Assembly (NCBI RefSeq): GCF_003815015.1
Contig: NZ_RKRE01000003.1
Coordinates: forward strand, 62,001-126,000
DNA: 64,000 nt
Reading direction: 5' to 3'
DNA from: Thermodesulfitimonas autotrophica
Lineage (GTDB): Bacteria; Bacillota; Desulfotomaculia; Desulfotomaculales; Ammonificaceae
Below the pieces are notes generated by a model. That model saw only the letters and a program-made list of their open reading frames with translations, did not search any database and was not told the origin of the DNA. The translations under genes were made by a program, and so were the position numbers. Shown here one piece after another: positions 26,129-35,766 of the stretch (its first letter is position 1; each line of letters begins with the position of its first letter).

Positions 26129-26160
26129 AGCCGCAGGGGGAGTTATCCTGCGGCTCTTTT
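26129..26160 (+). terminator. Rho-independent terminator after mrp
   Basis: AGCCGCAGG (26129-26137) and CCTGCGGCT (26147-26155) are perfect 9-base arms followed by CTTTT. Confidence 0.7.
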
Positions 26161-26175
26161 GTCGGTGGGATCGCG

Positions 26176-27372
26176 ATGAAAATGGGAACCGAGTACGAAG
26201 TGCGCGTGGTGACAGTTGCCAACCTCCGGGCGGCGGCGGAAGAAATAAGGAGTGTGGGGGCCGACGATCCGGGTTGCCGGATTATGGCGCCGAAGGCGGT
26301 CTTCCGGGCGGTAAAAATTCGCGGGCTCAGCCCCGTACAGGCCAACATTTTGAAGCAGGAGATGCTATCAAAAGGCGGGGAGGCGGCTGTCTCCCGCGGG
26401 GTAATCAATCATTCGGTGGCGGAAACGGACGTTCTGCTCTTGGGAACCCTCCGCCAGTACGAAGAGTTAGTGCGTAAACTGCGCCTCCAGCCTTTCGGTC
26501 TCGCGCGGCTCGGTGAGGAGATCCGCCGGGTGCTGGAGAATATTGAAGGGCGTCGGCCCTACACCTTAGATTGCCGGGGCCGGCAGCTGGTTATCGGGGA
26601 ACGGACCCTGGTAATGGGCATCCTCAACGTGACGCCCGATTCCTTTTCCGACGGGGGCCGCTACGAAACGGTGGAAGCCGCGAAAGCGCGGGCGATAGAG
26701 ATGGTGGCGCAGGGCGCAGATATCATCGATATCGGGGGCGAGTCGACACGCCCCGGCCACACGCCGGTCGACGCGGCGGAAGAGATGCGGCGGGTGCTTC
26801 CGGTACTGGAGGCGGTTATCCCTGCGGTTCCGGTGCCCGTCTCGATCGATACCTCAAAGGCAGCGGTCGCGCGGGCGGCGCTGGCGGCGGGGGCGCACAT
26901 CGTGAACGACCAGTGGGCGCTGCGGGACGAAGGGATGGCCGAGGCAGTAGCCGCTGCTGGTGCCCCGGTGGTGCTAATGCATAACCAGAAGGGGACGGCC
27001 TACCGGGACCTAATGGCGGATATTATCGCCTATTTCAACGAGCGGATCGCCTTTGCTGTATCGGCCGGCATCCCGCGGGAGCGGATCATTATTGACCCGG
27101 GCATCGGTTTTGGCAAAACACCCGAACAAAACCTCGAGGTGATGCGCCGGCTTGAGGAACTCAACGCCCTGGGCTGCCCGATCCTTATCGGGACCTCCCG
27201 GAAGTCCTTCATCGGTTACGCGCTTGACCTTCCCGTTTCCGAGAGGATGGAAGGAACAGCGGCTACAGTAGCCGTGGGCATCATGAAGGGCGCAGATATC
27301 GTCCGGGTGCACGACGTCAAGGAGATGGTCCGGGTGGCGCGGATGACCGATGCTTTAAAGCGCAAAGGCTGA
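26176..27372 (+). CDS. folP: Dihydropteroate synthase
   Basis: Condenses p-aminobenzoate with dihydropterin pyrophosphate in folate synthesis. The TIM-barrel part starts near residue 140 with the signatures VMGILNVTPDSFSDGG and IDIGGESTRPG, and later DPGIGFGKTPEQN and GTSRKSFIG. The protein is 398 residues, with an N-terminal extension of about 130 residues that is common in clostridial-type DHPS and has no known activity. The start is ATG at 26176. It is followed closely by folB and folK, making a folate operon that can supply THF to Fhs. Confidence 0.95.
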   Translation: MKMGTEYEVRVVTVANLRAAAEEIRSVGADDPGCRIMAPKAVFRAVKIRGLSPVQANILKQEMLSKGGEAAVSRGVINHSVAETDVLLLGTLRQYEELVRKLRLQPFGLARLGEEIRRVLENIEGRRPYTLDCRGRQLVIGERTLVMGILNVTPDSFSDGGRYETVEAAKARAIEMVAQGADIIDIGGESTRPGHTPVDAAEEMRRVLPVLEAVIPAVPVPVSIDTSKAAVARAALAAGAHIVNDQWALRDEGMAEAVAAAGAPVVLMHNQKGTAYRDLMADIIAYFNERIAFAVSAGIPRERIIIDPGIGFGKTPEQNLEVMRRLEELNALGCPILIGTSRKSFIGYALDLPVSERMEGTAATVAVGIMKGADIVRVHDVKEMVRVARMTDALKRKG

Positions 27373-27395
27373 ATTTCGGCGGGGCGCGTAATTAC

Positions 27396-27767
27396 ATGGA
27401 TAAGATTTTTCTTGAAGGGATGGCTTTTTTTGCGCGGCACGGCGTGTTCCCTGCGGAGAGGGAGACCGGGCAACGTTTTCTGATTGACGTGGCCCTTTAC
27501 CTTGACCTTTCCCTTGCCGGGCGGGCGGACGACCTGGAGCTGACTATCAACTACCTGGATGTCTACCATAAGGTGGAAGCGGTAGTCTGCGGCCGTTCCT
27601 TCCAGTTGCTCGAAGCGCTGGCGGAGGCGGTGGCTACCGCCATCCTCGAGAGTTTTCCGGTCCGGCAGGTGGGCGTGCGGGTAAGAAAACCGGGGGCACC
27701 GCTGCCGGGATATTTCGAAACCGTCGGCGTGGAAATCTTGCGGGGGAAAAGTTGTCCGGCGAAGTGA
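27396..27767 (+). CDS. folB: Dihydroneopterin aldolase
   Basis: Cleaves 7,8-dihydroneopterin to 6-hydroxymethyl-dihydropterin and glycolaldehyde. The 123-residue protein starts DKIFLEGMAFFARHGVFPAERETGQRF-like, containing the family's conserved HGVFPAE segment, and later has VRVRKPGAPLPGYFETVGVEI. It lies 23 bp after folP, and its end overlaps the start of folK by 16 bases. Confidence 0.95.
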   Translation: MDKIFLEGMAFFARHGVFPAERETGQRFLIDVALYLDLSLAGRADDLELTINYLDVYHKVEAVVCGRSFQLLEALAEAVATAILESFPVRQVGVRVRKPGAPLPGYFETVGVEILRGKSCPAK

Positions 27768-28270
27768 CTGCCTATATCGGCGTCGGCAGTAACCTTGGTG
27801 ACCGGCGCGAGAATATGCGCCGGGCCGTACGGCTGCTCGCGGAGACAGGGGAGATTACGGTAAAGCGGGTGGCCCCGCTCTACCGTACCGCCCCTTTAGG
27901 GGTTGAGGACCAGCCGGAGTTTTTCAACAGTGTGGTTGAGGTAGAAACGGCGCTGCCGCCCCGGGAACTTCTGGCGTGGCTCCTTAAGATCGAGGCGTCC
28001 CTCGGCCGGGTCCGGGAAAAACGCTGGGGCCCACGCCTCATTGATCTGGACCTCCTGCTCTATGGCGACCTGCAGCTTGCTACGCCGGAGTTGACCTTGC
28101 CGCACCCTCATCTTACGGAGCGCGCCTTCGTGGTTGTGCCGCTATCGCAGCTCGTGCCGGAGATGCTTTTACCTGGAGGTTTTAAAGCCGCAGAGCTGGC
28201 CGGGCGGCTCAAGAAGCACCAGCGGGTAGAGAAGGTGGCGGAGGAATGGCTGACGCCGGACTTCGGGTGA
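27752..28270 (+). CDS. folK: 2-amino-4-hydroxy-6-hydroxymethyldihydropteridine pyrophosphokinase
   Basis: Transfers pyrophosphate from ATP to the pterin made by FolB. Family motifs are AYIGVGSNLGDRRENM, APLYRTAPLGVEDQPEFFN and the metal and pterin site KRWGPRLIDLDLLLYG followed by LPHPHLTERAFV. The 172-residue length is normal. The start is TTG within folB, so the two are coupled. It is the last gene of the folate operon. Confidence 0.95.
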   Translation: MSGEVTAYIGVGSNLGDRRENMRRAVRLLAETGEITVKRVAPLYRTAPLGVEDQPEFFNSVVEVETALPPRELLAWLLKIEASLGRVREKRWGPRLIDLDLLLYGDLQLATPELTLPHPHLTERAFVVVPLSQLVPEMLLPGGFKAAELAGRLKKHQRVEKVAEEWLTPDFG

Positions 28271-28695
28271 GGGTTCGTAGGGCGGCGGTTGTTCTTCGGG
28301 AGGAGGAGACACTTACGGACCTTATAGCTGCCGCTAAAACTTTTTAACCACCCGTTAAGAGAAAGATGTTGAAAGCCCTGGTGCTTTATATTAAAATAAT
28401 ATGAAAATTTAGGCTGTTCCTGGTTTCTTTCGGCAAATTTCGACCAAAAAGAAGACGTAATAGACCTGTCCCTTGCTTCATAATCCTTTTAAAGAGAAAA
28501 TTTTCCGGATAGTTTTTGTTTCTGAGTTACTCAACAATTAAAGAGCTCATAAAAGCTCGGGGAGGTGAGACGCAGGAAGACCGGGCCAGCCTGTAAAGAC
28601 CGGAACATTTGCGGGCAAGAATCAAGTTCCGGCCGGAGCGGTTGGTTCAGGGTAGCTCGCGGAGGCTCCAAATCTTATCCGGGAGGTGGAGTTGT
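28271..28695 (+). other. Long non-coding leader region of the nuo operon
   Basis: No gene is seen in these 425 bp. The first half is AT-rich and carries a promoter (28369-28397). The second half, within the expected 5' untranslated RNA of about 290 bases, holds a hairpin GAGCT / AGCTC (about 28541-28558) and a 7-bp stem CCGGAAC / GTTCCGG (about 28600-28633). No known riboswitch was recognised. Confidence 0.5.
28369..28397 (+). promoter_or_regulatory. Candidate nuo operon promoter
   Basis: TTGAAA (28369-28374) and TAAAAT (28392-28397) with a 17-bp spacer; each is one base or so from consensus. It is the best promoter match upstream of nuoA and implies a leader of nearly 300 bases. Confidence 0.5.
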
Positions 28696-29055
28696 TTGCA
28701 GCAGGATTACTTAACCCTGGCTATCTATCCGTTGGTGATTCTGGGCTTTTCGGTTTTTGTGCTGGCTCTGGCATGGGTTCTTCGCGCTAAGCCTCCCAAA
28801 TCGCCTGTTAAACAGGCCCCTTACGAGTGCGGTATTCCTACGCGGGGCGAGACATGGGTCCGTTTCCGCGTGGCCTATTACCTCTATGCTCTCGTTTTCG
28901 TCGTCTTCGATGTGGAGACAATCTTTCTTTACCCTTGGGCGGTAGCCCTGCACCGGCTCGGCCTCTTTGCTTACATCGAGGCTATTCTTTTTATTCTCAT
29001 TCTGCTGGTCGGCCTGGGTTACGCCTGGAAGGAAGGAGCACTCGAATGGAAGTAG
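28696..29055 (+). CDS. nuoA: NADH-quinone oxidoreductase-type subunit A
   Basis: Small membrane subunit of complex I, 119 residues with three transmembrane helices. The conserved segment [20 protein letters not shown] and the acidic [12 protein letters not shown] are clear. I start at TTG 28696, after GGGAGGTGGAG; upstream in-frame codons are open but not family-like. Its last ten bases overlap nuoB. It begins an eleven-subunit operon without nuoE, F or G. Confidence 0.92.
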   Translation: MQQDYLTLAIYPLVILGFSVFVLALAWVLRAKPPKSPVKQAPYECGIPTRGETWVRFRVAYYLYALVFVVFDVETIFLYPWAVALHRLGLFAYIEAILFILILLVGLGYAWKEGALEWK

Positions 29056-29645
29056 AACGCTCGGTTTCCATGGAAGATACCGGTCACTCCGGGGCTGTTG
29101 CGGCGTCCGGGGCGGAGCCAGTGGTCTGCGTGCAGGACCGGATTCAGGAGGCGACCCGGGCGGCGCTGAAGAAAATGGTGGTCCACCGTAACGTTCTCAT
29201 CGCGCCGCTCGATCTCGTTTTTAACTGGGCGCGTATGAGCTCCATCTGGCCGCTCACCTTCGGTCTGGCCTGTTGCGCGATTGAAATGATGGCGGGCTCG
29301 CTGGCCCGCTATGACCTTGACCGGTTCGGCGTAATGTTTCGCGCTTCACCCCGGCAGGCGGACCTGATGTTAGTGGCCGGAACGCTCACCAAAAAGATGG
29401 CGCCGACCGTGAAGCGCCTGTACGAGCAGATGGCTTCCCCCAAGTACGTTCTGGCGATGGGTTCCTGTGCGATCAGCGGCGGGCCTTTCCGCGATTCTTA
29501 CAGCGTGGTACCGGGCGTTGATCAGATCATCCCGGTGGATGTTTACGTCCCGGGATGCCCGCCGCGGCCGGAGGCGCTCATTGAGGGTATTTTGCGGCTG
29601 CGGGAAAAGATTATGAAGGAATCGGTGGTGAGTAGAGGGCGATGA
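29046..29645 (+). CDS. nuoB: NADH-quinone oxidoreductase-type subunit B
   Basis: Peripheral-arm subunit of complex I that carries cluster N2, the last iron-sulfur centre before quinone. The N2 ligands are Cys76, Cys77, Cys141 and Cys171 in [18 protein letters not shown] and PGCPPRPEA. The protein is 199 residues, with a divergent N-terminal extension of about 40 residues. The start ATG 29046 overlaps nuoA, and its stop overlaps the start of the fused nuoCD by four bases. Confidence 0.95.
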   Translation: MEVERSVSMEDTGHSGAVAASGAEPVVCVQDRIQEATRAALKKMVVHRNVLIAPLDLVFNWARMSSIWPLTFGLACCAIEMMAGSLARYDLDRFGVMFRASPRQADLMLVAGTLTKKMAPTVKRLYEQMASPKYVLAMGSCAISGGPFRDSYSVVPGVDQIIPVDVYVPGCPPRPEALIEGILRLREKIMKESVVSRGR

Positions 29646-31294
29646 AAACGCGCGATGCCGAAAAGATAAAAGCCGGCCTTTCCAGGCGTTTCGGGGAAGC
29701 GGTTACGGTCAGTATCGACCGTGACGGCGTTCTCGAGCTTAAGGTTGCACCGCCGCAGGCCGCAGACGTGCTGCAGGCGCTCCGGGATGATTACGACTTC
29801 CACCAGCTCCACGATCTTACCGCGGTCGACTACATCAAGGAGAACCAGATCACGGTCGTCTACCGGTTGATGAACCTCGAGAAACCCGATACGGTGGTGG
29901 TCAAGGTTCCGGTTGACCGGAACCAACCGGAAGTGGCTACCGCAAGCAACATCTGGCCCGCGGCCAACTGGCTGGAGCGGGAGGTTTACGATTACTTCGG
30001 GGTCAAATTTACCGGCCACCCCAATCTCAGCCGGATCATGCTTTGGGAAGGTTTCGAAGGGCATCCCTTCCGGAAAGACTTCAAGGCTTTCGATCAGGCA
30101 CCACCGGAAACCGAACCGCACGAAATCTACCTGACCGGTACCTCTACAGAAGGACCGCTCGACATCAGAGAAATTTCCCCGAACGGCAACGGCGCCCCGC
30201 GGACGGTGCTGGTAAACTTTGGGCCGCAACACCCTTCGATGCACGGCGTTTTCCGGGCTGTTGTGGAACTTGACGGGGAAACGATCGTTGATCTCAAGCC
30301 GATTATCGGTTACCTCCACCGGGGCCTCGAAAAGATCGCGGAGACGCGGACTTGGGCCCAGGTTATCCCGTACACCGACCGGACCGACTACCTGGCGGCG
30401 ATCAACAACAACCAGGTTTACGTGATGGCGGTGGAAAAGCTAGCCGGGATCGAAGTCCCCTTACGGGCGGAGATCATCCGGGTCATCCTTGCGGAGCTCG
30501 GCCGTATCCACAGCCACCTGATGGCGATTGGTTGCTTTGGTCTGGATACCGGAGCTATTACGCCCTTCCTCTACGTCTGGCGTGAGCGGGAAACGATCTA
30601 CGATCTATTGGAGATGCTTTCCGGGGGGCGATTGTTCCCCACTTACTTCCGGATTGGCGGGGTGGCGCGCGACCTGCCGGACGAGTTCATCCCGCGGCTC
30701 AAAAAGTTCCTCAAGGAAATGCCGGGTCACATTGAGCAGTACAACAACATCCTAAGCGGCAACGAGATCTTCCAGATGCGGCTGAAGCGGGTCGGGAAAC
30801 TCACGAAGGAGGTTGCGCTAAAGTACTCCATCACCGGTCCGATGCTTCGGGCTGCGGGTGTGAACTACGACGTCCGCAAGGTGGACCCGTACTCGCTCTA
30901 CAGCAAGTTTGATTTTAAGGTGCCGCTTGGCAAGAACGGCGACGCGTGGGATTTTTACTGGCTGCGCGTCCTCGAGATGTGGCAGAGCATGCGGATCATC
31001 GAGCAGGCGATCGCTTACCTCGAGGAAGTGGGCCCGGGTCCCGTCATGGGCAAGGTGCCTAAGGTTTTGAAGCCTCCTGCGGGCGAAGCTTACGTCCATA
31101 TCGAATCGCCTAAGGGGGATCTGGGGTGCTATGTGGTGAGCGATGGCGGGCCTAATCCTTACCGTTTCCGGTGGCGGCCGCCGCTCTTCATCAACCTGCA
31201 GTCCCTGCCGGAATTAGTGCGGGGCTGGAAGATTGCCGACTTTATCGCCATCTTCGCTGGCTACGACGCGGTAATGGGCGAAGTGGACCGTTAG
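29642..31294 (+). CDS. nuoCD: Fused complex I subunits C and D
   Basis: A single 550-residue chain. Residues 1 to about 165 are NuoC (30 kDa; [30 protein letters not shown]). After a linker, about 185-550 is NuoD (49 kDa; [26 protein letters not shown], and a C-terminal ending related to the hydrogenase large subunit). NuoD forms the quinone pocket with NuoB. A C-D fusion is known in Escherichia coli and some other bacteria but is not universal. No frameshift or stop separates the domains. Confidence 0.94.
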   Translation: MKTRDAEKIKAGLSRRFGEAVTVSIDRDGVLELKVAPPQAADVLQALRDDYDFHQLHDLTAVDYIKENQITVVYRLMNLEKPDTVVVKVPVDRNQPEVATASNIWPAANWLEREVYDYFGVKFTGHPNLSRIMLWEGFEGHPFRKDFKAFDQAPPETEPHEIYLTGTSTEGPLDIREISPNGNGAPRTVLVNFGPQHPSMHGVFRAVVELDGETIVDLKPIIGYLHRGLEKIAETRTWAQVIPYTDRTDYLAAINNNQVYVMAVEKLAGIEVPLRAEIIRVILAELGRIHSHLMAIGCFGLDTGAITPFLYVWRERETIYDLLEMLSGGRLFPTYFRIGGVARDLPDEFIPRLKKFLKEMPGHIEQYNNILSGNEIFQMRLKRVGKLTKEVALKYSITGPMLRAAGVNYDVRKVDPYSLYSKFDFKVPLGKNGDAWDFYWLRVLEMWQSMRIIEQAIAYLEEVGPGPVMGKVPKVLKPPAGEAYVHIESPKGDLGCYVVSDGGPNPYRFRWRPPLFINLQSLPELVRGWKIADFIAIFAGYDAVMGEVDR

Positions 31295-31322
31295 GCTTCA
31301 ATAGTCGCAAAGGGGTGAAAAT

Positions 31323-32402
31323 GTGGATGTAACCCAAGGCTTGGGTGCCTACCCGGCGATAATCGGGTGGCTGAAAGGCTGCGGCGTTCCGGCCTGGCTG
31401 GCGGAAATACTCTACCGGGTCGGCGCGGGTCTTTTGGTCTTAACCCTGATTTCTATCCTGGCGCTCGTGCTGGTTTATATGCTGCGGAAGGTCATGGGGC
31501 ATATGCAGTGCCGGTTGGGGCCACGGGTCACGGGTCCGTTTGGTTTACTCCAGACCGTGGCGGACGCCCTCAAATTGATGCAAAAGGAAGACATCATTCC
31601 CGCCCAGGTTGACCGACCGGTTTTCATTTTAGCGCCTTACCTTGTTTTCTTGTCCTGCGGTATGATTTTTATGGTTTTGCCCCTCTCACCGACCTGGATC
31701 CTTAACGACCTTGACGTCGGCCTTCTCTTTTTCATTGCTTTTGGTTCCTTGGCGGCCTTCGGTCTGCTCATGGCCGGTTGGGGCTCCAATAGCAAGTACT
31801 CCCTCGTGGGCGGTATGCGTTCGGTGGCCCAGGTGGTCAGCTATGAGGTTCCGATGGTGCTGGCTCTCTTGGGAGCGGTGATGCTTGCAGGGACGCTCAG
31901 CACGCAGGAAATTGTCCGGGCGCAGAGCGGAACCTGGCTCGGCTTCCTCCCCCGGTGGTTTATTTTCCTCCAGCCGCTCGGCTTCATTATCTACTTTCTC
32001 TGCGGGCTGGCGGAAACGGGGCAGACGCCCTTCGATCTGCCAGAAGGAGAATCGGAGTTGGTTGCCGGCTACAATACCGAGTACAGCGGGATGCGCTTCG
32101 CCCTTTTCTTCCTGGCAGAGTTCGGGAATACCTTTGCCATTTCGGCTATGGCCACGACGCTTTTCTTGGGCGGCTGGCACGGTCCGGTTTTCTCTTTCCT
32201 GCCGTGGCTCTGGCCCTTTGTCTGGTTTATGGTCAAGGCGATGGCCTTAACCTTCTGCATCATGTGGGTGCGTTCGACGTGGCTCCGGTTCCGGATTGAC
32301 CAGATGATGGACTTTGCGTGGAAGATTCTCGTACCGCTGGCGCTGCTCAACATCTTTGTTAGCGCCGGCGAGGTTGCCCTTATTCGGTGGATTGGTGGGT
32401 GA
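31323..32402 (+). CDS. nuoH: NADH-quinone oxidoreductase-type subunit H
   Basis: Membrane subunit, 359 residues with about eight helices, linking the peripheral and membrane arms at the quinone channel. Conserved segments are MQCRLGPRVTGPFGLLQTVADALKLM (in part) and the acidic loop TPFDLPEGESELVAGYNTEY. The start is GTG at 31323. The upstream sequence AAAGGGGTGAAAAT provides the ribosome site. It lies 28 bp after nuoCD. Confidence 0.95.
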   Translation: MDVTQGLGAYPAIIGWLKGCGVPAWLAEILYRVGAGLLVLTLISILALVLVYMLRKVMGHMQCRLGPRVTGPFGLLQTVADALKLMQKEDIIPAQVDRPVFILAPYLVFLSCGMIFMVLPLSPTWILNDLDVGLLFFIAFGSLAAFGLLMAGWGSNSKYSLVGGMRSVAQVVSYEVPMVLALLGAVMLAGTLSTQEIVRAQSGTWLGFLPRWFIFLQPLGFIIYFLCGLAETGQTPFDLPEGESELVAGYNTEYSGMRFALFFLAEFGNTFAISAMATTLFLGGWHGPVFSFLPWLWPFVWFMVKAMALTFCIMWVRSTWLRFRIDQMMDFAWKILVPLALLNIFVSAGEVALIRWIGG

Positions 32403-32408
32403 GAAAGC

Positions 32409-32891
32409 GTGGCGCACGGAAGAGGAGCATTACGTGGTTTACGGGTAACCCTCGGGGTGATGTTAAAGCGCCCCATCACTGTTGAGTATCCGTTTAAGAA
32501 GTTAAAGTTTTCACCCATTTACCGGGGCGGCTTCTGTTTTTACCCGGCGCGGTGTGTCGGCTGTAAACTGTGTCAGAATGCCTGCCCCAACCGGGTGATC
32601 ACCGTCAGGACGGAACGGGGCGAGGACAAGAAGCTGCGCCTGGTCGGCTACGAGATGGACCTGCAGTACTGCCTCTACTGCGGCTTCTGCGTGGAGGCTT
32701 GCAACAAGAACGCGCTGGTCATGACCGACCAGATCAACCTTACCTGTTACGACCGTTCTGTCCTCCGGGTGGAGCTTGCTGAGGGATTTCTACCCGCGCC
32801 GAGCCCCGGGGCAACTGGTGGGGGTAAGGCCGTGGCGGTCAAGGGTCCGGCGGGGCGGGAGGAATCCGCTCAAAGGAAGGTGGCTGAGTGA
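32409..32891 (+). CDS. nuoI: NADH-quinone oxidoreductase-type subunit I (2[4Fe-4S])
   Basis: A 160-residue ferredoxin-like subunit carrying clusters N6a and N6b. The ligands are Cys49, 52, 55, 59 (CVGCKLCQNACP) and Cys88, 91, 94, 98 (CLYCGFCVEACN). The C-terminal 30 residues are a low-complexity alanine/glycine/lysine tail. With NuoEFG absent, NuoI is the most likely entry point for electrons from ferredoxin or another donor; this is inference from other EFG-less complexes. Confidence 0.94.
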   Translation: MAHGRGALRGLRVTLGVMLKRPITVEYPFKKLKFSPIYRGGFCFYPARCVGCKLCQNACPNRVITVRTERGEDKKLRLVGYEMDLQYCLYCGFCVEACNKNALVMTDQINLTCYDRSVLRVELAEGFLPAPSPGATGGGKAVAVKGPAGREESAQRKVAE

Positions 32892-33415
32892 TGGTTGACG
32901 GACAACTCGGAAGTTACGTTGCGTTTGCTGCCCTAACCGTTCTTGTGCTTGGTGGGGGTCTGGGAGTTGTTTTTCTGCGCAACATCTTTCACGCCGCAGT
33001 GGCGATGGTGGTCTGCTTCCTCGGAGTGGCCGGAGTCTACTTTACCCTTCAGGCTAATTTCTTAGCGGTGATGCAGGTTCTGATTTACGTTGGCGCGGTG
33101 GCAGTGGTTATTGCTTTCGCCATCATGCTCACGCGGCGCGGCCGGATGGTCGATTCGAACCGGTTTGTGGGCAACCTGCCGCAACTGGTAATTGGCACGC
33201 TGGTCGCGGCGGCGCTCGGGGTGATCCTCGTCGGGCTGGGCTGCCAGAAGCCGTGGCGGATTTCGGACCAGGCGCCGGTTACCGACATCACCCGGTACCT
33301 TGGTGAGGCCATGCTGAGCAAGCTGGCGGTTCCCTTCGAGATTGCGGCGGTCCTTTTACTGGTGGCTCTCGTTGGCGCGGTTATGATCGCCCTGGAGGAG
33401 GTGCGTAAATCCTGA
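32891..33415 (+). CDS. nuoJ: NADH-quinone oxidoreductase-type subunit J
   Basis: Membrane subunit of 174 residues with five helices, containing the pi-bulge helix region FLAVMQVLIYVGAVAVVIAFAIML. The start ATG 32891 overlaps the nuoI stop as TGATG; a GTG at 32888 would add one residue. The stop overlaps the nuoK start in the same way, so translation is tightly coupled. Confidence 0.93.
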   Translation: MVDGQLGSYVAFAALTVLVLGGGLGVVFLRNIFHAAVAMVVCFLGVAGVYFTLQANFLAVMQVLIYVGAVAVVIAFAIMLTRRGRMVDSNRFVGNLPQLVIGTLVAAALGVILVGLGCQKPWRISDQAPVTDITRYLGEAMLSKLAVPFEIAAVLLLVALVGAVMIALEEVRKS

Positions 33416-33723
33416 TGGTGGGTCTGCCCTGTTACTTCGGCCTCAGCACCATCCTTTTCGTTATCGGGCTCTTCGGGGCGCTGACAAAGCGGAACGCGAT
33501 CGTGGTGCTGATGTGCATTGAGCTGATGCTTAACGCGGTGAATATCAACTTGGTGGCCTTCGCCCGCTTTATCGATCCCGGGGCGTTGCTCGGTCAGCTT
33601 TTTGTCATTTTCACTATCGCCGTTGCCGCAGCAGAGGTGGCGGTAGGTCTGGCAATCGTGCTGGTGCTGAACCGCTACCGGGACACCGTCAACCTCGACG
33701 ACTTCACCTGGCTGAAGGGTTAG
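33415..33723 (+). CDS. nuoK: NADH-quinone oxidoreductase-type subunit K
   Basis: A 102-residue subunit with three helices, homologous to MrpC. The conserved glutamates of the proton path occur in LMCIELMLNAVNINLVAF and AAAEVAVGLAIV. It overlaps nuoJ by one base (TGATGG). Confidence 0.95.
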   Translation: MVGLPCYFGLSTILFVIGLFGALTKRNAIVVLMCIELMLNAVNINLVAFARFIDPGALLGQLFVIFTIAVAAAEVAVGLAIVLVLNRYRDTVNLDDFTWLKG

Positions 33724-33756
33724 CCGGGTAGATTGTAAGGAAAGGCGGAAGAGACG

Positions 33757-35766
33757 ATGGAATTAGCGTGGTGGATTTTGTTCTTACCGCTTGCGGCCTT
33801 TCTGATAATTAGCCTGGTAACCTGGCCCTACAAGAAGCTCAGCGGTTTGGTGACTGTTTCGGCGATTGGTGCCAGTGCGGTGTTGGCTATAATTCAGCTG
33901 GCCCGGGTTATTGCTACACCTGGCGTCTACGAATCGTCTATCAAGTGGCTTACGGTGGGGCCGGTGAAGATTGAATTCGGCGTCCTGGTCGACCCGCTAT
34001 CCGCCGCCATGGCTTTCGTGGTCTCCTTCGTAAGCTTTTTCATCCAGGTTTACTCAACGGCTTACATGGAGCATGATCCCGGCTATTCGCGCTACTTTGC
34101 CTTCATGGGGCTTTTCACCTTTTCGATGCTCGGGATCGTCTTCGCCAACAACTTCCTGATGGTCTACATCTTCTGGGAACTGGTCGGCCTCTGTTCCTAC
34201 TTGTTGATCGGCTTTTGGTACTTCAAGCCGGCAGCAGCGGCGGCGGCCAAGAAAGCCTTTGTGGTTACGCGGTTTGGTGACTTTGGTTTCTTGCTCGGTA
34301 TCCTGATGCTTTTCTACTATGTCGGCGCTTTCAATTACGGGGCGGTTTCACACGCGATTGAGACCGGGCAGTTGTCGGGTTTAGCCCTCACTGTAGCGGC
34401 GGTTCTGGTCTTCTGCGGCGCCATTGGTAAGTCGGCGCAGTTTCCACTGCACGTCTGGCTCCCGGACGCGATGGAAGGTCCTACCCCGGTCAGCGCGCTC
34501 ATCCACGCCGCCACCATGGTTGCGGCAGGCGTCTACCTCGTGGCCCGGGTTTACGACCTTTACCACGTGAGCGAGCAGGCGATGCTCGTGGTTGCCTACA
34601 TCGGCGGTATTACCGCTTTCCTTGCCGCTTCGATGGCCATCGCTCAGAGCCGCATGAAGCGGATCATCGCCTACTCCACCTGTAGCCACCTTGCCTACAT
34701 GATGATGGCGCTCGGCGTGGGGGGCTTCACGGCGGGCACCTTCCACCTTATGGTCCATGCCTTCTTTAAGGCCCTGCTCTTCTTGTGTGCCGGCAGCGTG
34801 ATGCTCCTCTATTTCCACGAGGAGAATATCTGGCGGATGGGCGGTCTCTACCGGTTTATGAAGGTTACGGCCGTTACGATGATCATCGCTGGTCTTTCCA
34901 ACGCCGGTCTTTTCCCCTTCGCCGGTTTCTTCAGTAAGGATGAGATCCTGGTGGCGGCGAAGGAGAGCGGCCATATGGGACTCTACTGGCTGGGAACGAT
35001 CATCGCCTTCATGACCGCCTTCTATACCTTCCGGCTTATCTTCGTAGTTTTCTTCGGACCACGTTCGGAGTGGTCTCCGGTCAGCCACGGTCACGACCAC
35101 GACCACCACGAGGAGCTGCCCGATATTGGCAACCCGCGGCCTAGCCAGGTATGGAAGATGGAACCGGTGGATCCGGTGGCGCGGGAGGAGTCGGACCGCC
35201 ACCTGCGGCGGGAACCCTGGACGGTTATCGTACCGCTCACGGTCCTCTCCCTCTTCGCGATTTTTGCCGGCTTTCTTGCCTGGCCGGGGATTGAGCATGG
35301 TTTTGCTTCCTTTGTATATTACAAACACCCGCACCACGCTGCAGGGTTCGACGTTCCCACGTTGGTAATTTCGAACCTGATGGTGCTTGCGGGTATTGGC
35401 GCGGCCTGGGCGATCTACGGGCGCCGGAAGACTGCGGCGGACCCGCTTTCCGAGATGCTCGGACCGATCTACCGGCTCTTCGAGCGGAAGTACTACTTCG
35501 ACGAAATCTACCTCTGGTTCATCCGGCGCTTTGTTGACGGCGGCGCGGCGGTGCTGGCCTGGTTCGAGGAAAACATCTTCACGGGTGTTCTGGCCAACGG
35601 CATCGGTGCCTTCTTCATGGATCTGGGACGCTCGCTCCGGCTCTTCCAGAACGGCTGGGTGCAGCGTTACGCGCTGATTTTCTTCTTAGGCGTGCTGGTG
35701 ATTGTGGCCGTCCTGGTTCTGGGTGAACCTGGTGTGAGTGCGGCGATTGGAGGGGGGATACGATGA
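33757..35766 (+). CDS. nuoL: NADH-quinone oxidoreductase-type subunit L
   Basis: An antiporter-like proton-pumping subunit, 669 residues with about sixteen helices and the long lateral helix at the C-terminus. Conserved features are IFWELVGLCSYLLIGFWY, the KSAQFPLHVWLPDAMEGPTPVSALIHAATMV block (in part) and lysines in the discontinuous helices. A histidine-rich cytoplasmic loop, HGHDHDHHEELPD, lies between late helices and may be a metal-binding or merely hydrophilic insert. The 33 bp before it contain an AAGGCGGAAGAG ribosome site. Confidence 0.95.
   Translation: MELAWWILFLPLAAFLIISLVTWPYKKLSGLVTVSAIGASAVLAIIQLARVIATPGVYESSIKWLTVGPVKIEFGVLVDPLSAAMAFVVSFVSFFIQVYSTAYMEHDPGYSRYFAFMGLFTFSMLGIVFANNFLMVYIFWELVGLCSYLLIGFWYFKPAAAAAAKKAFVVTRFGDFGFLLGILMLFYYVGAFNYGAVSHAIETGQLSGLALTVAAVLVFCGAIGKSAQFPLHVWLPDAMEGPTPVSALIHAATMVAAGVYLVARVYDLYHVSEQAMLVVAYIGGITAFLAASMAIAQSRMKRIIAYSTCSHLAYMMMALGVGGFTAGTFHLMVHAFFKALLFLCAGSVMLLYFHEENIWRMGGLYRFMKVTAVTMIIAGLSNAGLFPFAGFFSKDEILVAAKESGHMGLYWLGTIIAFMTAFYTFRLIFVVFFGPRSEWSPVSHGHDHDHHEELPDIGNPRPSQVWKMEPVDPVAREESDRHLRREPWTVIVPLTVLSLFAIFAGFLAWPGIEHGFASFVYYKHPHHAAGFDVPTLVISNLMVLAGIGAAWAIYGRRKTAADPLSEMLGPIYRLFERKYYFDEIYLWFIRRFVDGGAAVLAWFEENIFTGVLANGIGAFFMDLGRSLRLFQNGWVQRYALIFFLGVLVIVAVLVLGEPGVSAAIGGGIR

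Noticed and set aside
28609-28695. An N-terminal extension of nuoA from an upstream in-frame start
   Set aside because: The extra residues do not resemble NuoA, and a strong ribosome site (GGGAGGTGGAG) precedes TTG 28696.
34240-35140. The histidine-rich segment of NuoL as a sign of a fused metal-binding protein
   Set aside because: The HGHDHDHHEE stretch is a short hydrophilic loop between helices and such loops vary freely in NuoL; it is noted in the gene entry only.
34381-35337. A 318-codon minus-strand open frame within nuoL
   Set aside because: It is antisense to a conserved complex I subunit; the charged, histidine-rich product mirrors transmembrane codons and is not a plausible protein.
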